The position numbers and the translations under genes were made by a program. Below are positions 16,131 through 24,024 of a stretch of DNA of 64,000 bases, piece by piece (position 1 is the stretch's first letter; each line of letters opens with the position of its first letter). A model generated the notes under the pieces. It was not told the origin of the DNA and ran no database searches. It was given only the letters and a program-made list of their open reading frames with translations. Origin of the DNA: JANQTF01 sp041741415 (lineage in GTDB: Bacteria; Bacteroidota; Bacteroidia; J057); the NCBI GenBank assembly GCA_041741415.1, contig JBGSKC010000063.1, positions 1-64,000 on the forward strand, in the 5' to 3' direction.

Positions 16131-17110
16131 AACAACAATTCTGTTTTTCCCTCCTGTTTGCCTTCCTGATCCTGGGAGCAGCCTTCAGAGCAGGGGCTCA
16201 GCCCGCCCAGCTTCGCACCGACAGCATTCCAGGCACGGGAATCGCTTTTGGCATGGCACTTTTGCCGGAAGGAACCTTCCGATTGGGAAGCCCTGCCACA
16301 GAAGCTGGTCGCGAAGACGATGAAGGCCCCCAGCGGGAAGTGCGCCTGGCTTCTTTCTGGATTGGCACCCACGAACTGACCTTCGACGAATACGAGGTGT
16401 TTCGCCAGCGAAAGCTCGATACTTCCCACCCCATTGGTGGCGAAGAAAGCTACGATGCTGACGCCGTGACCCGTCCCAGTCCACCCTACGAGGATCCCAC
16501 CTTCGGGATGGGGACAGACGGTTACCCGGCAGCCAGCATGACCCAGTATGCTGCCCTGCGCTACTGCCAGTGGCTTTACAACAAAACGGGCATTTTCTAC
16601 CGCCTTCCCACCGAAGCCGAGTGGGAATATGCCTGCAGGGCCGGAAGTACCTCTGCCTGGAGCTTCGGCGACGACTCCACCACGCTGGGAGAATATGCCT
16701 GGTTTTATGAGAACAGCGGTGGGGTTTATCATCCCTGTGGCCAGAAAGCACCAAATGCCTGGGGGCTGTATGACATGCATGGCAACGTGGCAGAATGGAC
16801 ACTGGACGAGTATCAGGCTGAATTCCTGGCTGGGATGGCCGATTCCGCGAACGACAACCCCTGGGTAAAACCCACCAAGCTGCATCCCCGAACCGTGCGT
16901 GGCGGCTCCTATGACGACGACGCCTCCCGAACCCGTTCGGCTGAGCGCCTTCGATCCGACCTCAAGTGGAAGCGCCGCGACCCTCAAATCCCCAAAAGCT
17001 TCTGGTGGAACACCGATTCGCCTTTCGTGGGCTTCCGGCTCGTGTGTCCGGCAGAACAACCCGGCAAAGAAGAGATTGAGGCTTTCTGGTCACTTGTTTT
17101 TGGCGAATAA
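16127..17110 (+). CDS. Exported FGE-sulfatase-fold (SUMF1) protein lacking active Cys
   Basis: The 327-residue protein starts at ATG 16127, overlapping the YceI stop; the longer frame from 16040 is just its extension through the neighbour. A signal peptide (to about 25, FRAGAQ) is followed by the formylglycine-generating-enzyme fold: LPEGTFRLGSPATEAG, YRLPTEAEWEYACRAG, NAWGLYDMHGNVAEW, RTVRGGSYDDDASRTRSAER and VGFRLVC. In true FGE a cysteine pair lies just after the RGGS block; here that stretch is DDDASRTRS without Cys. It therefore probably does not make formylglycine, and no sulfatase gene is nearby. The fold is reused in other oxidases and binding proteins; the job here is unknown. Confidence 0.88.
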   Translation: MKQQFCFSLLFAFLILGAAFRAGAQPAQLRTDSIPGTGIAFGMALLPEGTFRLGSPATEAGREDDEGPQREVRLASFWIGTHELTFDEYEVFRQRKLDTSHPIGGEESYDADAVTRPSPPYEDPTFGMGTDGYPAASMTQYAALRYCQWLYNKTGIFYRLPTEAEWEYACRAGSTSAWSFGDDSTTLGEYAWFYENSGGVYHPCGQKAPNAWGLYDMHGNVAEWTLDEYQAEFLAGMADSANDNPWVKPTKLHPRTVRGGSYDDDASRTRSAERLRSDLKWKRRDPQIPKSFWWNTDSPFVGFRLVCPAEQPGKEEIEAFWSLVFGE

Positions 17111-17168
17111 GCCCCGCGGTTCCCTCATGCTTTCTTTTTCCTTTTCATACTACTAAACGATACTCGCG

Positions 17169-18527
17169 ATGAGCCAAATGAACAGAAGATCCTTTGTGAA
17201 GCAGTCGGCCCTTGTTGCCGGCGGTGTGCTGGCTGCCAGCACCCTGCCTGCCCGCCCCCTTGGCTGGCTCGACGGCGACGACACCATCCGTGTAGGCCTG
17301 ATTGGTTGCGGTGGCCGCGGAACCGGCGCAGCAGTCCAGGCCCTGAGCACCCGCCAGCGCGTGAAACTCGTGGCCATGGCCGATGCCTTTGAAGACCGCG
17401 TCGAAAGCAGCTTCAAAGCCATTAACAACGAGGAATTCACCGATTGGTCCACTGGCAATGTAGTGGATGTGAAAGCCAAGGTGGACGTTCCCAAAGAGCG
17501 CCGTTTCCATGGGTTTGATGCCTATGAGAAGGTGATTCCGCTGGTGGATGTGGTGATTTTGGCAACGCCTCCGGGATTCCGGCCCCAGCATTTCGAGGCC
17601 TGCGTGGCAGCTGGCAAGCACGTGTTCATGGAAAAACCTGTGGCCACCGATGCTCCGGGGGTGAGGCGCGTAATGGAAGCAGCTGCCCAGGCAAAAGCCA
17701 AAAAACTGAATGTGGTGGTGGGCCTTCAGCGCCATTACCAGACCGTCTATCGCGGTTGGGTGGAGCAATTGCACGGCGGTGCCATCGGCGACATCCACAC
17801 TGCCCGCGTTTACTGGAATAACCCGGGGGTTTGGGTAAATGAGCGTGCCAAAATGGAAGCCCAGGCTGGCCGCAAGCTCACCGAGATGGAGTATCAGATG
17901 CGAAACTGGTATTATTTCAACTGGCTCTGCGGCGACCACATCGTAGAGCAGCACATTCACAACCTGGATGTTGGCAACTGGGTGATGCAGGGCCACCCGG
18001 TGGCAGCACATGGCTTCGGCGGCCGGGAAGTGAGAAATGGCAAGGACCATGGCGAAATTTTTGACCACCACGCAGTGGAATATGAATTTGCCAACGGGGC
18101 CCGCATGTTCTCCCAGTGCCGCCACCAGCCCGGCTGTATGGACCGCGTAACAGAATCCTTCCAGGGCAGCGCTGGCCGGGCGCCTCAGCCCGGCCTCATT
18201 GAAACCAACTCCGGCGCGGCAATCTGGAGCCACGACGACAAAAAAGACCCCAACCCCTACCAGGTGGAGCACGACGAGCTGTTTGAGGCTGTGGCGAAAG
18301 GCGAATTCAAATTCTCTGACGGAGAAAACGGTGCCGTTGCCACCATGACCGCAATTCTGGGCCGCCTGGCTACCTACTCCGGTAAGCTGGTGACCTGGGA
18401 CGAAGCCCTCAAAAGCAAGGTAAACCTTTTCCCGGATCGCCTCGCCTGGGACGCTATGCCCAAGATTCTCCCCGATGCACAAGGCTTTTACCCCGTTGCC
18501 ATTCCCGGCGTGACACAAGTCCTGTGA
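17169..18527 (+). CDS. Tat-exported Gfo/Idh/MocA oxidoreductase
   Basis: The 452-residue protein opens with a twin-arginine signal (MNRRSFVKQSALVAGG), implying export of a folded, cofactor-loaded enzyme. The Rossmann domain has VGLIGCGGRGTGA (about 40-52) and the family motif EKPVATDAPG (about 157-166). The alpha/beta C-terminal domain follows, with WLCGDHIVEQHIHNLDVGNW typical of periplasmic members. The enzyme is expected to oxidise or reduce a sugar or glycoside using bound NAD(P). It lies 58 bases after the FGE-fold gene and overlaps the ApbE gene (stop TGA shares bases with the GTG start). Confidence 0.92.
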   Translation: MSQMNRRSFVKQSALVAGGVLAASTLPARPLGWLDGDDTIRVGLIGCGGRGTGAAVQALSTRQRVKLVAMADAFEDRVESSFKAINNEEFTDWSTGNVVDVKAKVDVPKERRFHGFDAYEKVIPLVDVVILATPPGFRPQHFEACVAAGKHVFMEKPVATDAPGVRRVMEAAAQAKAKKLNVVVGLQRHYQTVYRGWVEQLHGGAIGDIHTARVYWNNPGVWVNERAKMEAQAGRKLTEMEYQMRNWYYFNWLCGDHIVEQHIHNLDVGNWVMQGHPVAAHGFGGREVRNGKDHGEIFDHHAVEYEFANGARMFSQCRHQPGCMDRVTESFQGSAGRAPQPGLIETNSGAAIWSHDDKKDPNPYQVEHDELFEAVAKGEFKFSDGENGAVATMTAILGRLATYSGKLVTWDEALKSKVNLFPDRLAWDAMPKILPDAQGFYPVAIPGVTQVL

Positions 18528-19504
18528 AAACCACTTTCTGGCTGATGATTTTGCTGTTTCTGGTGCCGGAGCTTCCGGCCCAGGAACAGCGTTTACTTAC
18601 CTTCCGGCATTTGCAAATGGGCACCACCTTCAACGTGGTTGTTCAATGTCGTGACACAGTCGCAGCAGCCAGGGCCGTTCAGGCAACCTTCGCTTATCTG
18701 GATTCCCTGAACAGTACCCTTTCCGACTATTTACCTGAAAGCGAGCTCAGCACCTTGCCGGGCAGGGCCTATGAGCAAAGTCAGGTCGTGTCGAAGGAGC
18801 TCTTTGAGGTACTGAAGCGGGCGCAGCAAATTTCCCGCGTGAGCGAAGGCGCTTTCGACGTTACGGTCGGGCCGCTGAGCCAGGTGTGGCGGCGTGCTTT
18901 CCGTACGGAGCAATTTCCTGATCCTGCCCGGATCGAAGAGGCTAAGTCGAGGGTAAACTTCCAGGCAGTACGCCTCAACCAGGATTCTCTTACCGTTCGG
19001 ATGCTGCTGCCCAGAATGCAATTGGATGTGGGAGGAATTGCCAAAGGCTACGCTGCTGAACAAATGGTGGCGCGGCTCACCGAGGCGGGTTTCCCGCATG
19101 TGCTGGTGGATGCAGGCGGCGACCTCGTGCTGGGGTTTCCGCCCGAAGGCAAGCCCGGATGGCGGGTGTTGCCCCTTTGGCCCGACGACCAATTGGAGCC
19201 TATATACCTCTCCAACACAGCAGTGGCTACCAGCGGCGACACCTACCGCTTTCTGGAATGGGAGGGTACCCGTTATTCTCACATAATCGATCCGCGAACC
19301 GGCCTGGGCGTTTCCCGCGAGCGGCTGGTCACAGTCCAGACCAACTCCGGTTCCCTCGCCGATGCCCTTGCTTCTTTAATAAGTATCCTCGGCGGCGACG
19401 GCTTTCCCATGGCTGAAGAACTTTCGGGAGATGATCCGCTGCAAATCTGGCTATGGGAAAAAACTCCCAAAGGCTGGATTTTGCTGGAATTCTCCAACCT
19501 CTGA
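18524..19504 (+). CDS. apbE: FAD:protein FMN transferase (ApbE)
   Basis: The 326-residue exported enzyme covalently attaches FMN from FAD to Thr/Ser of target proteins in the periplasm. It begins with GTG (18524) overlapping the previous stop codon, and has a Sec signal (to about 20, PELPAQ). Family motifs are all present: LDVGGIAKGYAAEQ (167-180), VDAGGD (195-200), ATSGDTYRF (235-243), HIIDPRTG (253-260) and the metal-binding Asp in SGSLADALAS (about 280). No obvious flavinylation target with an FMN-binding domain lies in the operon, so its substrate protein may be elsewhere. Confidence 0.92.
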   Translation: MKTTFWLMILLFLVPELPAQEQRLLTFRHLQMGTTFNVVVQCRDTVAAARAVQATFAYLDSLNSTLSDYLPESELSTLPGRAYEQSQVVSKELFEVLKRAQQISRVSEGAFDVTVGPLSQVWRRAFRTEQFPDPARIEEAKSRVNFQAVRLNQDSLTVRMLLPRMQLDVGGIAKGYAAEQMVARLTEAGFPHVLVDAGGDLVLGFPPEGKPGWRVLPLWPDDQLEPIYLSNTAVATSGDTYRFLEWEGTRYSHIIDPRTGLGVSRERLVTVQTNSGSLADALASLISILGGDGFPMAEELSGDDPLQIWLWEKTPKGWILLEFSNL

Positions 19505-19594
19505 TCAGACAAGCCTGCCTTCGCCCGATTTCGATGAAGCTGGGGCCTGCGGGCTGTAAAATTATTTTTCCACCAACTCATTCTCCCTCCACAC

Positions 19595-20512
19595 ATGGAC
19601 AGAAGATCTTTCATTCAACACGCAACAGTAGCTTCGGCGGCGGCAGCGCTCCCTTTGTCGGTGGCACAGGCTGCGTTGTCAGCACAAGCAGAAGAAGTCT
19701 ATAAGCTTAAGTTTGCCCCTCACCTGGGGATGTTTGAGCAGCACGCCGGCAAAGGCGAAGTGGACCAGCTCAATTTCATGGCCGACATGGGCTTTCATGG
19801 CTTTGAAGACAATGGGATGAAGGGCCGCTCGGTGGCAACCCAGGAGGCCATGGCCAAAGTGATGACCCAGCGGGGAATCACGATGGGTGTGTTTGTGGCC
19901 CACACCATTTACTGGGAAAAGCCCAACCTTGCCAATGGCGACACCAGCCTCCGGGAAAAATTCCTGCAGGAGGTCAAAGAATCGGTGGAAGTGGCCAAGC
20001 GGGTGAATGCAAAATGGATGACTGTGGTCCCGGGCCATGTGGACATGCGCCTGGAAATGGGGTACCAAACCGCCAATGTGGTGGAGGCCCTGCGTCGCGC
20101 CGCCGAGATTCTGGAACCACACAACCTCGTGATGGTGCTCGAACCCCTCAATTTCCGTGATCACCCCGGGCAGTTCCTGAGCAAGTCAGCACAGGCTTTT
20201 GAAGTGTGCCGGGCAGTAAACAGCCCAAGCTGTAAAATTCTGTTCGACATTTACCACCAGCAAATCACCGAAGGCAACCTGATCCCAAACATTGACCTGG
20301 CCTGGGAGGAAATTGCCTACTTCCAGATTGGCGACAACCCCGGCCGCAAGGAGCCAACTACCGGCGAGATCAACTATGCCAATGTGTTCCGCCACATCCA
20401 CGAAAAAGGCTTCCAGGGTGTGTATGGAATGGAGCATGGCAATTCCCAGAATGGCAAAGAAGGCGAGCAGGCCGTGATGGCTGCCTACCGAGCCGTGGAT
20501 CTTAAAGCCTGA
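19595..20512 (+). CDS. Exported TIM-barrel isomerase, hydroxypyruvate-isomerase-like
   Basis: The 305-residue protein has an RR-containing signal (MDRRSFIQHATVASAAAALP) and an AP endonuclease 2/xylose isomerase-like TIM barrel. Metal ligands are suggested by Glu in MVLEPLNFRDHPG, Asp and His in KILFDIYHQQI, and Glu in VYGMEHG near the C-terminus. GFHGFEDNGMKGRS near the start resembles hydroxypyruvate isomerases. Because it is exported and sits at the end of a DUF1080 and Gfo/Idh/MocA operon, an isomerase or epimerase acting on keto-sugars outside the cytoplasm is more likely than a true hydroxypyruvate isomerase. It lies 90 bases after apbE. Confidence 0.85.
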   Translation: MDRRSFIQHATVASAAAALPLSVAQAALSAQAEEVYKLKFAPHLGMFEQHAGKGEVDQLNFMADMGFHGFEDNGMKGRSVATQEAMAKVMTQRGITMGVFVAHTIYWEKPNLANGDTSLREKFLQEVKESVEVAKRVNAKWMTVVPGHVDMRLEMGYQTANVVEALRRAAEILEPHNLVMVLEPLNFRDHPGQFLSKSAQAFEVCRAVNSPSCKILFDIYHQQITEGNLIPNIDLAWEEIAYFQIGDNPGRKEPTTGEINYANVFRHIHEKGFQGVYGMEHGNSQNGKEGEQAVMAAYRAVDLKA

Positions 20513-20533
20513 CAGGACGACACAAAACAGAAG

Positions 20534-20567
20534 CAGGGCTGGGGAAAACTTCTCAGCCCTGTTTTTT
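20534..20567 (+). terminator. Terminator shared by two convergent genes
   Basis: CAGGGCTG (20534-20541) pairs with CAGCCCTG (20554-20561), followed by six T. The right arm overlaps the last codons of the minus-strand gene ending at 20553, so the convergent transcripts overlap here. Confidence 0.85.
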
Positions 20568-21905
20568 GGCTTCCTCCACTTCCTCCAGCAGGTGAAGCAG
20601 GGCCAGGGTAATGCGGGAACGCTCCTGCCGGGCTTCTTCCCCATCAATGACATTGTTGTGGATGTCGCTGCGCCAATGGTGAATCCGTGCCTGGAGGGCG
20701 AGAATGGGCGCATCGTCTTCGAATTGCTGAAGGCTGGCAAATGCCAGCAGTGCTTCTGCCGATTTTTCAAAGGCTCCCTCTTTGATCAGGTTCCGAATGG
20801 CTTCGGGGCTCAACTCCGTGGTTTCGGCGGCAGCCGCTTTTTGCAGCCTGCGGGTGTGCAGCCACCTGCCAAGCACAAAGGTTGCTACCACCAACAGCAC
20901 CACCCCCACTACCCAGAGAAACCCCTTGGGCATGTCGTTTAGCTTGGCGATGGCTTTTTTTGGTGAAGTGGACTGAATGTGAATGGCTTTTTGATAAGTA
21001 TCGAGGCTCCGGAAATCCATTCTGTTGGGCAATTGCTCATCAAACAGAATGATAGAGACCTTGACACCGAGGGTGAGCTTGCCGGATTTGAGGGGTTTGA
21101 CCGTCCACTCCCAGGTGGTGGCGGCTTCGGGGTTGTTGAGGTCCATGGCCTGGATGCTGTCGCCTTCCCAGAGTTTGAACAGGAAATTGCGGTCGTCGGA
21201 GCTGAAGGAGCCGAAATCGAGGAGTTCGGCGCGCATATATTTGCCGATGCCAACGCTTTCTGATAGCAGGGCCCCCTGCCCGACTCGGGCGAGCTCTTCG
21301 GCGAGGGCCGGGTCGATGCTCACGACGAGACGAATAAGCTCGGGCTCGCCGACCTTCATGCTGTCGGGAATTTCGTAGGAAATTTGCCCCTGAAATACCC
21401 TCGGTCGGTTGAAATTGGAGGGCTGGGTGGAGGAAACAGCAGTATCTTCGGTTTCAGATTTAGGAAGCAGGGGGGCGTCGCTGGTATGAGGATCGGCGGT
21501 GGAGGCCTGCCTGGCGAGCACCTCGGTGCTTACCCGAACGCTCTTGGTGAGCTGGGTTGGAGCCTGGCTGGTAATGGGGTCTCGGGATGGGGCGACCGAA
21601 GTTTCTTCGGGGGCCGAGCTGGAGACAAGGCGGCGTGCCAGCTTGGCCAATAACTGGGTGCGCTCTGCTTCGCTGCCCGAAAAATTGTTCATCACCTTTA
21701 GCACATCCTCCTGAAAGGCTTCTCTGAGGGAAGGACTGGCCATGATGGTACGGTAGTCCTGCTCAAATTGCTGCTGATACCGGAGATCCAGCATTGAGAT
21801 ATCCAGCTTCCGGCTGCCCAGATTCAGCGACTTTTCCTGCGCGTAGGCAGTTGTTCCAATCCACCACAAGGCCAGGCATCCAAAAACAATGCGCTTCATG
21901 CTCAA
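20553..21905 (-). CDS. Single-pass membrane protein with EAD11-like cytosolic domain
   Basis: The 450-residue protein has a signal peptide (1-22, TTAYAQ), a helical stretch (about 36-95), a Ser/Thr/Pro-rich linker (95-165) and a beta-rich domain (about 172-312). That domain contains ISYEIPDSMKVGEPELIRL and TWEWTVKPLKSGKLTLGVKV. One transmembrane helix follows (about 328-347) and then a basic HTRRLQK stop-transfer. The cytosolic C-terminus (365-447) reads IRNLIKEGAFEKSAEALL and later ALQARIHHWRSDIHNNVIDG then EEARQERSRITLALLHLLEE. This closely follows the pattern I know for effector-associated domain 11, an adaptor of bacterial conflict systems. The beta domain also resembles one seen with such proteins, from memory. 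No effector with a matching EAD is in the window. Confidence 0.72.
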   Translation of the reverse strand: MSMKRIVFGCLALWWIGTTAYAQEKSLNLGSRKLDISMLDLRYQQQFEQDYRTIMASPSLREAFQEDVLKVMNNFSGSEAERTQLLAKLARRLVSSSAPEETSVAPSRDPITSQAPTQLTKSVRVSTEVLARQASTADPHTSDAPLLPKSETEDTAVSSTQPSNFNRPRVFQGQISYEIPDSMKVGEPELIRLVVSIDPALAEELARVGQGALLSESVGIGKYMRAELLDFGSFSSDDRNFLFKLWEGDSIQAMDLNNPEAATTWEWTVKPLKSGKLTLGVKVSIILFDEQLPNRMDFRSLDTYQKAIHIQSTSPKKAIAKLNDMPKGFLWVVGVVLLVVATFVLGRWLHTRRLQKAAAAETTELSPEAIRNLIKEGAFEKSAEALLAFASLQQFEDDAPILALQARIHHWRSDIHNNVIDGEEARQERSRITLALLHLLEEVEEAKKQG

Positions 21906-22092
21906 CTATTAGGTCCTAAGTCGCAAACTATCCAAGAATCCCGACATTTTCACCTTTCCGGGGCCAAATGAAGACAGGAAAGCAGAAAACAGCCCGGAAA
22001 GGGGCGGGAATGATCAAGCAGATCGGACGGGGAGGTGTAACATCGGCAAAAACTGTGTACATTCCACCTGAAAAAAGGAAAACGAACCTGCC

Positions 22093-22599
22093 ATGTCCGA
22101 ATTCACTTTGCGCCCTCGTATCCGGGAGCATGTGCCGGCTAAGCCTGAAATGGTGCTGGCCCGCTTGCAGGAAGCCCTCGCACAGCCCGGCGGGCTGGCT
22201 ACCGGGGAAGTGGTAACCCACCACGTAATGATCCGCGTGCCGATGAACCAGCGCCACTACTGGTCGCCGCAGCTCGACCTCGAAATCGATGCCGACGAGC
22301 AGGGCGGCAGCCTTATCCGTGGCCTCGTAGGCCCTACTGCAGGGGTGTGGACGAAATACATTTTTCTGTATGCTGCTGCTGGCTTTGCCACCCTCATCGG
22401 GCTTGTGATTGCCTCCTCGCAGTGGACCCTCCACAAGTCGCCCTCCGGCCTCTGGATCGCCGGGATCGGTGCCGCAGGCTTGCTTGCCACCTACCTGCTG
22501 GGGCAAGTCGGCAAGCGAATCGCGCATCAGCAGACCTGGCAGCTCTGTCATTTTCTCGATGACACCCTCCAACAATCAATTGCAATCAAGTTTTCATGA
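22093..22599 (+). CDS. Two-helix membrane protein of unknown function
   Basis: The 168-residue protein has a soluble N-terminal part (about 1-90, RPRIREHVPAKPEMVLARLQ) that could be a small beta-alpha domain. Two transmembrane helices follow (about 95-115 and 121-140) with a short link containing WTLHKSPSG, and the protein ends in a soluble tail. No signal peptide is present. It opens a three-gene unit in which each gene overlaps the next by the bases ATGA. I do not recognise a named family. Confidence 0.75.
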   Translation: MSEFTLRPRIREHVPAKPEMVLARLQEALAQPGGLATGEVVTHHVMIRVPMNQRHYWSPQLDLEIDADEQGGSLIRGLVGPTAGVWTKYIFLYAAAGFATLIGLVIASSQWTLHKSPSGLWIAGIGAAGLLATYLLGQVGKRIAHQQTWQLCHFLDDTLQQSIAIKFS

Positions 22600-23270
22600 C
22601 TTTTTCTCCCCTTTTCCGCCTGATGGCAGTCCTGCTCATGATGGCGGCGCTGGCCGCCTGCAAGCCAAAGCCAGAAACAGCCAGTGTCGAAGGCGCCAAC
22701 CTGCGCCAGGCCGGCGGACCAGTTTTCGGCTCCGGCATGATCTCAGGCGATTTGTACCAACATCCGTTCCTGCAACTGGAACTGCCCATTTTGCAGGGCT
22801 GGCACCTCGCCGATCGCGCTCCGCTCGAAGCTGCCTTGCAACTTTGGGACCCCGCCAACGGCCTGGATTCGCTCCCCAGCCTGTTTCTGATGTCGGTGGG
22901 CCGCATCCTGCCCGAGGGCGTTGTTGGCATCGGCAGCAGCTACTTCCTGCAGGTAGAAGCCCAAAGCCGGTATCCGGACCTCGCCGGGAACCCCGCCACC
23001 TATCTCGCAGCCGTTGGGGAGCAATTGGCCCTGGCAGGGCAGCAAGTGCTTGGCGAAGTGAAAACAGACACGATCGACCAGCGGCAGGTGTACCGGCTCG
23101 ATATTGGGTTCCAGTTTGGCGAAATCCCAGGCAAACAAACCTACTATTCATGGACTCAGGATCGATTGTTTGTGAACCTCGTTTTCACTTATGCCAACGA
23201 TCAGGACTGGAACCTGCTCCAAACCCAGGTACTTGATCTTACTCACCTTCAAGCCTCTGCACAGCCATGA
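22596..23270 (+). CDS. Lipoprotein of unknown function
   Basis: The 224-residue protein starts with a lipoprotein signal ending in ALAAC (Cys at about 22). The mature part is a compact mixed domain with GLDSLPSLFLMSVGRILP and YYSWTQDRLFVNLVFTYAND, which looks like the PsbP/DUF1795 type of small alpha-beta lipoprotein fold, though this is only an impression. Start and stop both overlap neighbours (ATGA at 22596 and at 23267), so it is translated together with the membrane protein before it and the LytTR regulator after it. Confidence 0.75.
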   Translation: MTFSPLFRLMAVLLMMAALAACKPKPETASVEGANLRQAGGPVFGSGMISGDLYQHPFLQLELPILQGWHLADRAPLEAALQLWDPANGLDSLPSLFLMSVGRILPEGVVGIGSSYFLQVEAQSRYPDLAGNPATYLAAVGEQLALAGQQVLGEVKTDTIDQRQVYRLDIGFQFGEIPGKQTYYSWTQDRLFVNLVFTYANDQDWNLLQTQVLDLTHLQASAQP

Positions 23271-24022
23271 GCGACCTGATCCAGGCAGTTTTAATAGACG
23301 ACATGCCCGACGCCCGGGCGGCATTGCGGGCTGAGCTGGACCTGTACTGTCCGCAGGTGAACCTCGTGGGAGAGGCCGACGGGGTGGTGAGCGGCGCTAA
23401 GCTCATTCGCGAAAAACAACCCCGGCTGGTGTTTCTGGATATTCAGATGAACGACGGCAGCGGATTCGACCTCCTGGAGATCCTGGGCCCGCTCGCCGAA
23501 CAGTTTGCCGTGGTGTTCATCACTGGCTCCGACGAGTATGCCATCCGGGCTTTTCGCTACGCAGCCATTGATTATTTGCTCAAGCCCATTGACCCCGACC
23601 AACTGGTGGAGGCTGTGAACAAGGCAGTGACCAGTCCGCGCACCCAGGCCGGGCAGGTGGATTCTCTCCTGCGGCAGGTGAAACACGGCGAAGCCCCCAC
23701 CCGTCTGGCCCTGCACACCATGGAAAAAGTGCATGTAGTGCCGATAGCAGACATCGTGCGCTGCGAATCGAGCGCCAACTACACCATTTTCTACCTCAAA
23801 GATGGCCGGCAGTTGCTGGTAACCAGAACCTTAAAAGAATTTGACCTCACCCTGAGCGACATGAAATTCCTGCGGGTGCATCAATCGCACCTCGTGAATG
23901 CCACCTTTATCCGGGAGTTTAACAAGGGTGATGGCGGGTACCTCGTCCTCACCGACGGCACACAAGTGCCGGTGGCCAGCCGCAAACGGGCCAGCCTGAT
24001 CCAGCAGTTGGGGGAATTGTGA
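23267..24022 (+). CDS. LytTR-family response regulator
   Basis: The 251-residue protein has a receiver domain (about 6-122) with acidic residues Asp11/Asp12, phosphoacceptor Asp58 (VFLDIQMNDGSG) and Lys106 (DYLLKPIDPDQL). A LytTR DNA-binding domain follows (about 147-250) with IVRCESSANYTIFYLKDGR, FLRVHQSHLVN and PVASRKR. Partners are normally histidine kinases of the LytS/His_kinase type, but none is adjacent; the gene is instead coupled to a lipoprotein and a membrane protein. It converges with the next gene with only two bases between the stop codons. Confidence 0.93.
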   Translation: MSDLIQAVLIDDMPDARAALRAELDLYCPQVNLVGEADGVVSGAKLIREKQPRLVFLDIQMNDGSGFDLLEILGPLAEQFAVVFITGSDEYAIRAFRYAAIDYLLKPIDPDQLVEAVNKAVTSPRTQAGQVDSLLRQVKHGEAPTRLALHTMEKVHVVPIADIVRCESSANYTIFYLKDGRQLLVTRTLKEFDLTLSDMKFLRVHQSHLVNATFIREFNKGDGGYLVLTDGTQVPVASRKRASLIQQLGEL

Positions 24023-24024
24023 TG

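Noticed and set aside
15824..17059. Long minus-strand frame across the YceI and FGE-fold genes
   Set aside because: It is a shadow of two well-supported genes; its protein has no family features.
17145..18518. 457-residue minus-strand frame over the Gfo/Idh/MocA gene
   Set aside because: It is antisense to a clear oxidoreductase, rich in His and Val without motifs, and starts and ends within the same gene.
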